From Rhodococcus_G sp042754225 (GTDB lineage: Bacteria; Actinomycetota; Actinomycetes; Mycobacteriales; Mycobacteriaceae): a DNA stretch of 64,000 bases. The translations under genes were made by a program, and so were the position numbers. The notes under the pieces are model-generated. The model was not told where the DNA came from, searched no databases, and saw nothing but the letters and a program-made list of their open reading frames with translations. How positions within the stretch are numbered: position 1 is the stretch's first letter; every line of letters begins with the position of its first letter. Location of the stretch: contig NZ_JBHZAH010000001.1 in the NCBI RefSeq assembly GCF_042754225.1, forward strand, positions 1-64,000, given 5' to 3'. Below are positions 61,501 to 64,000 of the stretch, one piece after another.

Positions 61501-64000
61501 AGTCGACCGCGACGACGAGTCCAGCCTCCCCGGCGCTCGCCGCGAGGCCCCTCATTTCACGATCGCGGCCCGATCGAATTCCCCTCTCGCTCGCACAGGA
61601 GCGCATGTGGTTCGTCAATCAGTTCGACACCTCGTCGCCGGCCTACAACCTTCCGATCGCCCTGCAATTGGACGGAGTGATGAACCCGGGCGCACTGCGG
61701 GCTGCGTTCGGGGACGTCATCGAGCGCCACGAGTCGCTACGGACGGTGTTCCCCGGCTCCGTCGACGGGCCCCGGCAGGTGATCGTCGATTCCGCGCCCG
61801 CCTCTCCCGACCTGAGCCCGGTGCCCGTTGCCGACGGTGAGCTTCGAGGCGCGCTGGCCGCGTTCTTCGGTGTGGGATTCGATGTCACCGAGGACCTTCC
61901 ACTCCGGGCCCGCCTACTGCGACTCGGCCCCGAGCGGCACGTACTCGCCATCGTCGTGCACCACATTGCAGCCGACGGCTTCTCGATGGCGCCTCTGGCG
62001 CGGGACGTGATGTTCGCCTACACCGCACACACGCAGCAGCAGGCACCCGGCTGGGCGCCGCTGACCGTGCAGTACGCCGACTACAGCCTGTGGCAGCGGA
62101 AGTTGCTCGGCACGCAGGAGCAGCCCGATTCGGTGCTTCCCGGGCTGCTCGCCTACTGGACCCGGACGTTGTCGGGCCTCCCGGAGGTGCTGCCGCTACC
62201 CCTGGACCGCCCGCGGCCCCTGCAGCGGTCCTTCCGCGGCGACGTGGTCACCTTCGACATCCCGCGCGCCGTCCACAACGCTCTCGCCGAACTTGCGCGC
62301 CAGAGCAATTCGACGTTGTTCATGGTGGTGCACGCGGCGTTGGCCGTGTTGCTGGAGCGGGTGTCGGGATCGGACGATGTGGTGGTGGGCACCCCGATCG
62401 CGGGCCGGGGACACGCCGCACTCGACGATGTGGTGGGCATGTTCGTCAACACACTGGTACTCCGAACTCCGGTGGCGCCAGGATCGTCGTTCGCCGATGT
62501 GCTCGCCGAGGTGCGGTCGGTGGACCTCGGTGCGTTCGAGCACGCGGACCTTCCCTTCGAGCGGTTGGTGGACGAACTCGCACCCGAACGGTCCACTGCG
62601 CACTCACCCCTGTTCCAGGTGATGCTCGAGTTCGGCAACGCCACCCGCACCCGCCTGGAACTGCCCGGGCTGGCCGTCCAGTCGCTCGACGTCGACCTGG
62701 ACGTGGCGAAGTTCGACGTGCAACTGAGTGTGGCAGAGCAGGTCGACGAGCGCGGGGAGCCGGCCGGGATCAGCGCGGGATTCCGGTACGCGAGCGACGT
62801 GTTCGACCGTGAGTCCGTCGAGATTCTCACGGAACGATTCGTACGCGTCATCGAAACGGTGGCCGCGGACCCGGCAGTGCCGGTGGGGGACATCGACATC
62901 CTGGGCGCGGCCGAATTCGAGTTCTTGACCGGCCGTGTGGACTGGTCGGAAGCCGACGGGTCATTGGTGGAGCTGTTCGATCGGTCCGTGGCAGCGGTCG
63001 GCGACGCGGTCGCGGTGCGCTGCGGCGAGGCATCGACGACCTACCGGGAACTGGACCGGCGGGCGAACCGGCTCGCGAGACTGCTGATGGTGCAGGGTGT
63101 GGGCGCCGAAACGCTGGTGGCCGTGGGCATGACGCGGTCGATCGACTTGGTGGTTGCGCTCCTGGCAGTGGTGAAGTCGGGCGCCGGTTACCTACCGGTG
63201 GACGTGGCGTCGCCGACGGAGCGGTTGCGATTCCTGCTCGGAGACGCCCGGCCGCGGTGTGTGCTCACGACGACCACGGACGCGCAGACCTTCGACGCCG
63301 CCGGCATTCCCGCGGTGGTCGTGGACGATCCGGAGACCGTGCATGCGCTGCAGCAGTTCTCGCCGCTGCCGGTGACCGACGAGGACCGTCGTCGTCCCCT
63401 GCACCCGGATGCGGTGGCGTACGTGATCTACACCTCGGGTTCCACCGGGCGGCCGAAGGGCGTAGAGGTCACCCAACGCAACGTGGTCACGCTGCTGGCG
63501 AACGCACAGACGCTGTTCGGATTCGGCCCCGCCGACACGTGGACGATGTTCCATTCCGCGGCGTTCGACTTCTCGGTGTGGGAGATGTGGGGCGCGCTCG
63601 TCCACGGCGGCCGACTGGTGCTGGTGGACTACTTCACCGCGCGCTCGCCCGAGAAGTTCCGCGACCTCTTGCGTGACGAACGCGTCACGGTCGTCAATCA
63701 GACCCCCACCGCCTTCTACCAGCTGGTGGAGGCGGATCGCCTCGCCGGTGGCACCGGACTGTCCCTGCGATACGTGATCCTCGGCGGGGAGGCCCTCGAT
63801 TTCGGGCAGCTGCGACGCTGGTACGAACGTCGGGGCGGCGCCGCGCCCGTCCTGGTCAACATGTACGGCATCACGGAGACGACCGTGCACGTCAGCCATC
63901 TGCCGATCGACCGGAACCTCGCGGCGGCGGAGTCGGCGTCGGTCGTCGGCCGGGGCCTGCCGGGACTGAGGGTCTACGTGCTGGACGGACGACTGCATCC
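46524..64000 (+). CDS. giant non-ribosomal peptide synthetase (partial, runs off the window)
   Basis: One frame from the GTG at 46524 (GAGG eight bases upstream) stays open to the window end, at least 5,825 residues. Domains with marker residues: C1 (1-442, HHVALDG at 148); half C (about 453-692); A1 (706-1202); T1 (Ser1251); C2 (HHISADG 1437); A2; T2 (Ser2325); C3 (HHIAADG 2520); A3; T3 (GGDSI, Ser3402); E (HHLVVDG 3587); C4 (HHIVLDG 4088); A4; T4 (Ser4956); C5 (HHIAADG 5146); A5 (partial). Specificity codes read by alignment to GrsA: A2 and A4 DVWHFSLVD (Ser), A5 DFWNIGMVH (Thr), A1 DAFFVGAVM and A3 DALFVGAVV (not assigned). C1 resembles the EntF starter C domain, so the first residue is probably N-capped. 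No MbtH, thioesterase or tailoring gene is in the window. Confidence 0.96.
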   Translation, partial: MKPVDAPRPATQITDAVNFPLSAAQRATWFAQQLEPAVPITVAQYVELHGDLDIDLLRRETVAAGREFQSPFVKVIEVDGEPMQYVDQSTDVSIDFIDFRGEADPVAAAHGWMDRDYQTQVALGSDRLFKAAVLCVGTSHFLWYSRIHHVALDGYAAMTMLNRIAHRYTASLEGRDPDPCRAATLRQLCDIDARYRSSERFVADREYWAERLATSEGSTLAHGPAPALAGSKVVSAVLSEAARAGLLPASDRQATASAAVTTIAAFACFLSRCTARTTVLVQVPMSGRTTSVLRDSGGMIVSVAPLAISVEPEDTVTDLVSRVGGALTGALRHQRCSLDDIRRDVGTRDHAGLHGPMVNVMLFRQDIRLGPLVGEYHIVTSGPVEDLLVNVYPTGTPAKIFVDFRANPNRYEDVALRRYHRQFVELLEEFVAADPTTALATIHGASAREGERLRLEAEQRAYWRERLTGLPELLNLPSDRGRPPTQSLDGDRVEFPIDVDTHRRVLALAHEHGATSFAVLHTAFAVLLSRVGGGADVAVGTPATVEEGHNVVVLRSRVEPGMSFADLLGHVRDADREAFAHCDVAFEQLPRVLEARESPAYAPIVQVLFERRDGSQTTATPYPEIGRLDLRATAEEVFDANGNPAGITASLGFATDLFDAETVRRLGEQFRRVLQAGTSHPWIRVGDIDLLSDTERATLLPARGAPGHSEHTLPELFDLAARANPAGAALSCRDVEVTYRELDERSNQLARVLAARGVGPENSVALGMTRSIESVLAMLAVAKSGAAFVPVDPNYPADRIDYMLRDSGAAVGVTVSAERSRLPDTTPWLVLDDAKFRSHCATQPVSVVTDTDRARPLHRANTAYLIYTSGSTGRPKGVAVTHRGLDNLVAEQRALFGASRTSRTLHSSSPSFDASVFEYLHALCVGATMVIVPPTIYGGEELSRLLRSARVTQGFITTAALGSIEPDEGLSDLQDVVFGGEACPPELVMRWAPGRRLCNAYGPTEATVMTNISAPMSPNGPVTLGVPLRGCNEVVLDARLNPVPVGVAGELYVSGDALARGYHGKAALTAERFVADPVGGPGDRMYRTGDVVRWRADHTLEFLGRSDFQVKVRGFRIEPDEIDAVLHRHPRVRTAVTMPRTAPAGDPVLVSYVQPAAGQQLTGAEVTNYAAAQLPSYLVPAAVVILDELPITPVGKLDRAALPAPEFPSPATGFRAPADPVEQAVARVFEDVLGTERVGRGDSFFDLGGNSLVATRVVARVNAALGVDVGVRTLFEAPTVEALAARTRRADAGRPDSASLVARRRPDRIPLSLAQQRLWFLNQYDTSSPAYNIPMALRLTGTLRAEALREAVGDVFERHESLRTVYPASADGACQVIVPPERVVLDLAPRGAGDDEAVRARIAEMAARGFDVSAEVPVRAALFRTGPREHVLLLVVHHISADGASLAPLARDLTVAYAARVRRQSPDWRPLQVQYADYSLWQRAVLGSERDPDSTMSEQLEYWKTTLSGLPAATDLPLDRPRPADRSMLMRGGTVTFSVPADLHRGLLLLARRHDATMFMVMHAALAVMSARLSGSTDIAIGTPIGGRGEEALDDLVGMFVNTLALRTAVKPEATFAQVLSRTREADLEALGHTAVPFESVVDALALGRSAPYPPLFQVLLEFRNTEAPRVELPGLAVEVLDIETGVSKFELQLTLAERYDESGTAAGVSAGFTFASDVFDRGSVAGFGERFVRILEAITADEEIPVGDVDILGPGERELLSGTWNATAHEVPSTTLAALFAAQEVRTPAAPAVVCGDLVLTYAEFGARVNRLARYLISEGVGPESTVGIAVSRSVDLLVGIHAVLGAGGAYVPIDPDQPAERIGHVVATAAPVLVLTTTDDRTVVPADVAVVELDKLDVSAVSSDPVRDLDRIAPLRPGNTAYVIFTSGSTGRPKGVAVTHAAIVNRLMWMQDRYPLDATDAVLQKTPVTFDVSVWELVWPLLVGARLVIARPDGHRDPAYLAGAIAEHEVTAVHFVPSMLAVFTAEPSAAGCASLRWVFASGERLPARTAASMRALVPGVGVHNLYGPTEAAVDVTFHEVTDADTVGVPIGAPVWNTQTYVLDARLHPVPVGVAGELYLGGVQLARGYRGRFDLTADRFVADPFGGTEGLVAPGGRLYRTGDLVRWLPGGQLEYLGRNDLQVKLRGQRIELGEVEAVLLRHENVAQAVVVLCGEGPAGDCLVGYVVPVSGKVVEERAVLATAATWLPAYMVPSVVVVLEAVPVTANGKVDRAALPEPDFDSVAAGFVAPRTPIEEIVAAVCADLLGITRVGRNDNFFALGGNSLIATRLVARINAATSGGASGAEAVGNRIGVRDVFDAPTVAGLARLAASRDGPELRPTLIPREGTAEVPVSPAQQRMWFVNQFDTSSSAYNVAFALRLEGRLDVDALQAAVADVIERHEAVRTVFPLAADGPRQVILSATGAVPDLAPIGVSGEAELHEQSMRVLSAGFDVTEQVPLRARLLRVDEHVHVLAVVVHHIAADGFSMAPLARDVMRAYGSRVNGTAPDWAPLEVQYADYALWQRAWLGSESDEKSPLSRQLAYWTTTLSDLPEVLELPTDRPRPDVRSLRGGHVEFVLGPEVHAGVVRLAREHNMTVFMTLHAALAIMLARLSGSDDIAVGTPMAGRGERELDDMVGMFVNTVVLRTHVDGGATFSEFLGAVREADLGAFTHAEVPFERVVEVLDPSRSTAYSPLFQTMVEFQDIERPTLELPDLRVRPVDVSTDTINFDLQLTLAERVDSGGNPTGIAASLGYATDLFDEETAIGFATRLQRILAAVTADPTARVGDIDILGTRERAGLTPVRGDAAVAARTLPNLLAGAAARDPDAVALVFEGRDVRYADLDERSNQLARMLIERGVGPESVVALCLPRSVDSVLAVWAVARSGAAFLPVDPSHPAARIDYILTDSGATWGVTVSAHRGAVPDTVPWLVLGEPEVEDELSNHPASPVTDDDRISKVRVDNPAYLIYTSGSTGRPKGVVTTHRGLASLAAQQRRTFATTAESRTLHFASPSFDASVLELLLAVGAAATMVIAPPSLYGGAELARLLDSEGVTHCFVTPVALASVDPAGLATLGCVVTGGEACPPELVARWAETELPGTGGARRRMFNAYGPTEATVVSSISAALVPAAPVTIGTPCLGFAEVVLDPRLHPVPAGVPGELYLAGPALARGYHRRFALSASCFVADPYGPAGSRMYRTGDRARWTTDGQLEYLGRTDSQVKIRGFRIELGEVESALLAHDDVAQAVAVAWNGDGGRDRLVGYLVPEPGSTIDSTAVLDFVGGRLASYLVPTALVTLGSLPLTVHGKLDRTALPTPDFAAAVPGSRPPRTETEKLLAGLFEEILGLDSVGVHDSFFALGGDSIMSIQLVARARASGVILSPRDVFDRRTVAGLAEWARFDDVGAVVLDELPGGGVGPMPLTPVARWLSGRSGGRLDRFSQALLLTAPAGLTFEVLAEAVEALRDRHDMLRARLLADGMDVLPTGSVPADALVRRVPVDTVEGDDFTSLAASELDAAADHLDPATAGMVRAVWFDVPNDAGRLLVVVHHLVVDGVSWRILVADLASACSRLQAGRTPALPAVGTSMRRWSHGLRDAVWQRTGELALWERILDGQDPLIGARPLDPTRDVHATVGTVAVAVPPGVTGALLTTLPRAFHGNVVDGMLTAVALALIAWRRERGVPVSDALIDLEGHGREESVVATDARGFAREGRADLSRTVGWFTTRYPARLDLTGIDVDDAIAGGRATGQAVKAVKEQLLAIPDHGIGFGMLRFLDSEAAETLSRFPCPQVSFNYLGRVSTTSGPGDWEPVEGSGEFGGTQNPDMPVASVIDINAVVEDRPDGPRLRATFTFPREVLREAEVVAFVKLWRRALDGLARHSARPGSGGLSPSDIPLVTVSQRQIERWESRFPALRDVWSLSPLQSGLLFHASLAAASVDVYTAQLRIDLAGAVDAGRLRAAASALVARHPNLRTGFVYDDDGAPAQLVVDAVELPWREVDLTGHGSAAPTELARLLDEDRTARFDLDTPPLLRLTLIRTGPERFVLAVTNHHIVLDGWSMPLLVRELLAHYTDDDPACSPEPPSYRTYLEWVANRDTGASIRAWEEALAGLEEPTLLAARATSARSGVPGEVDIALSAPVLEALAAVRERAGVTMNTVVQAAWGVLLSQLLSRDDVVFGATVSGRPPQLDGVENMLGLFVNTLPVRVRVDPDETFVGLLARLQAEQAALLDHHHVGLGEIQSRVGLGNLFDTLSVFESYPIDTSGLDETTDVAGMRVTGLDARDATHYPLTLLSVLEPRLRLSLRYQPGVFDRSAATRLAARLTAILVTVARDAGTAVGAVDLFAPGERDLVLDTWNATAHTVPDTTLAELFDAQVARTPDAPAVTFDGIVLSYAEFDARANRLARHLISAGVGPESLVGVAVRRSVDLLVGIYAVIKAGGAYVPIDPDQPAERIEYVVATADPVLIVTTTADRAGVPDAAAVVELDTLDVSGLSAAPVRDGDRVAPLDPRNPAYVIFTSGSTGRPKGVAVPHAGITNRLLWMQDRYPLTSEDVVLQKTPVTFDVSVWELFWPLETGARLVIAKPDGHRDPVYLERVIREESVTTVHFVPSMLEVFLAGSDIGRCGSLRRVFASGEALAPPTVARMHGASGAELHNLYGPTEASVDVTWYATGPDDRRREQATVPIGAPVWNTQTYVLDTRLRPVPVGVAGELYLGGVQLARGYQGRPDLTSDRFVANPFGGGAGGATGDVTGARLYRTGDLVRWLPGGQLEYLGRTDFQVELRGQRIEPAEVEAALRRHAGVAQAVVVLGSGAAGDHLAGYVTPAHGKVVDERAVLATAAAALPGYMVPSVVVVLPELPVTANGKLDRKALPVPEFTTTANRAPSTPAEEAVATVFADVLGMDRVGADDSFFALGGDSLSATRAVARINSALGSDLGVAALFDAPVVTDLAVAIESTATTSPASPALAARPLISRSRPDRIPLSLAQERMWFVNQFDTSSPAYNLPIALQLDGVMNPGALRAAFGDVIERHESLRTVFPGSVDGPRQVIVDSAPASPDLSPVPVADGELRGALAAFFGVGFDVTEDLPLRARLLRLGPERHVLAIVVHHIAADGFSMAPLARDVMFAYTAHTQQQAPGWAPLTVQYADYSLWQRKLLGTQEQPDSVLPGLLAYWTRTLSGLPEVLPLPLDRPRPLQRSFRGDVVTFDIPRAVHNALAELARQSNSTLFMVVHAALAVLLERVSGSDDVVVGTPIAGRGHAALDDVVGMFVNTLVLRTPVAPGSSFADVLAEVRSVDLGAFEHADLPFERLVDELAPERSTAHSPLFQVMLEFGNATRTRLELPGLAVQSLDVDLDVAKFDVQLSVAEQVDERGEPAGISAGFRYASDVFDRESVEILTERFVRVIETVAADPAVPVGDIDILGAAEFEFLTGRVDWSEADGSLVELFDRSVAAVGDAVAVRCGEASTTYRELDRRANRLARLLMVQGVGAETLVAVGMTRSIDLVVALLAVVKSGAGYLPVDVASPTERLRFLLGDARPRCVLTTTTDAQTFDAAGIPAVVVDDPETVHALQQFSPLPVTDEDRRRPLHPDAVAYVIYTSGSTGRPKGVEVTQRNVVTLLANAQTLFGFGPADTWTMFHSAAFDFSVWEMWGALVHGGRLVLVDYFTARSPEKFRDLLRDERVTVVNQTPTAFYQLVEADRLAGGTGLSLRYVILGGEALDFGQLRRWYERRGGAAPVLVNMYGITETTVHVSHLPIDRNLAAAESASVVGRGLPGLRVYVLDGRLH

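Overview
The window is one stretch of a high-GC actinobacterial chromosome, most likely Rhodococcus or a close relative in the Mycobacteriales. The evidence is the gene content and order: a complete nuoA-to-nuoN operon preceded by an ndh gene and an Rv3143-like receiver protein, HadA/HadB-type dehydratases, an MbcT/MbcA-like RES/Xre pair, many GTGA/ATGA stop-start overlaps, and several starts that look leaderless. No rRNA, tRNA or CRISPR array was seen.

Layout. (1) 0.15-2.8 kb: a hotdog thioesterase, a TetR regulator diverging from a pentapeptide-repeat protein across two identical-arm operators, and a small membrane protein. (2) 2.7-18.4 kb, minus strand: the 14-subunit type I NADH dehydrogenase operon, all genes touching or nearly touching; NuoE and NuoF form a single reading frame. 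(3) 18.5-20.4 kb, minus: a type II NADH dehydrogenase followed by an atypical receiver protein. (4) 20.5-29.9 kb: an AraC regulator, a short UvrA-like ABC protein, NADP-type glutamate dehydrogenase, an XRE regulator diverging from an NTF2-like protein across a palindrome, two small hypotheticals and a large NB-ARC/LuxR regulator. (5) 30.3-35.5 kb, minus: an Hsp90-family ATPase overlapping a helical-repeat (TPR-like) protein, a strong hairpin terminator, and two small unknown genes, one apparently frameshifted. (6) 35.9-38.4 kb, plus: a secreted protein and a DrrA/DrrB-type ABC exporter. (7) 38.4-46.1 kb: an accessory region with a truncated dehydrogenase, a decayed IS630-type transposase end, a visibly AT-richer gene for a predicted helical membrane-active protein set between two copies of a 37-38 bp repeat, a hadA/hadB-like pair, a tyrosine recombinase, a DUF998-like membrane protein and a RES/Xre toxin-antitoxin pair. 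(8) 46.5-64.0 kb, plus: one giant non-ribosomal peptide synthetase frame that runs off the window, with five A domains visible.

How it works together. Regions 2 and 3 put both NADH-oxidising entry points to the quinone pool side by side, with a degenerate receiver protein between them. The synthetase reads C - half C - A1 - T - C - A2(Ser) - T - C - A3 - T - E - C - A4(Ser) - T - C - A5(Thr), which suggests an N-capped peptide X-Ser-D-X-Ser-Thr-... that continues beyond the window. The best candidates for undescribed biology are the AT-rich gene at 40.4-41.6 kb (possible alpha-pore-forming toxin-like protein on a small transferred segment), the Hsp90/helical-repeat pair, the NuoEF fusion and the half condensation domain in the synthetase.
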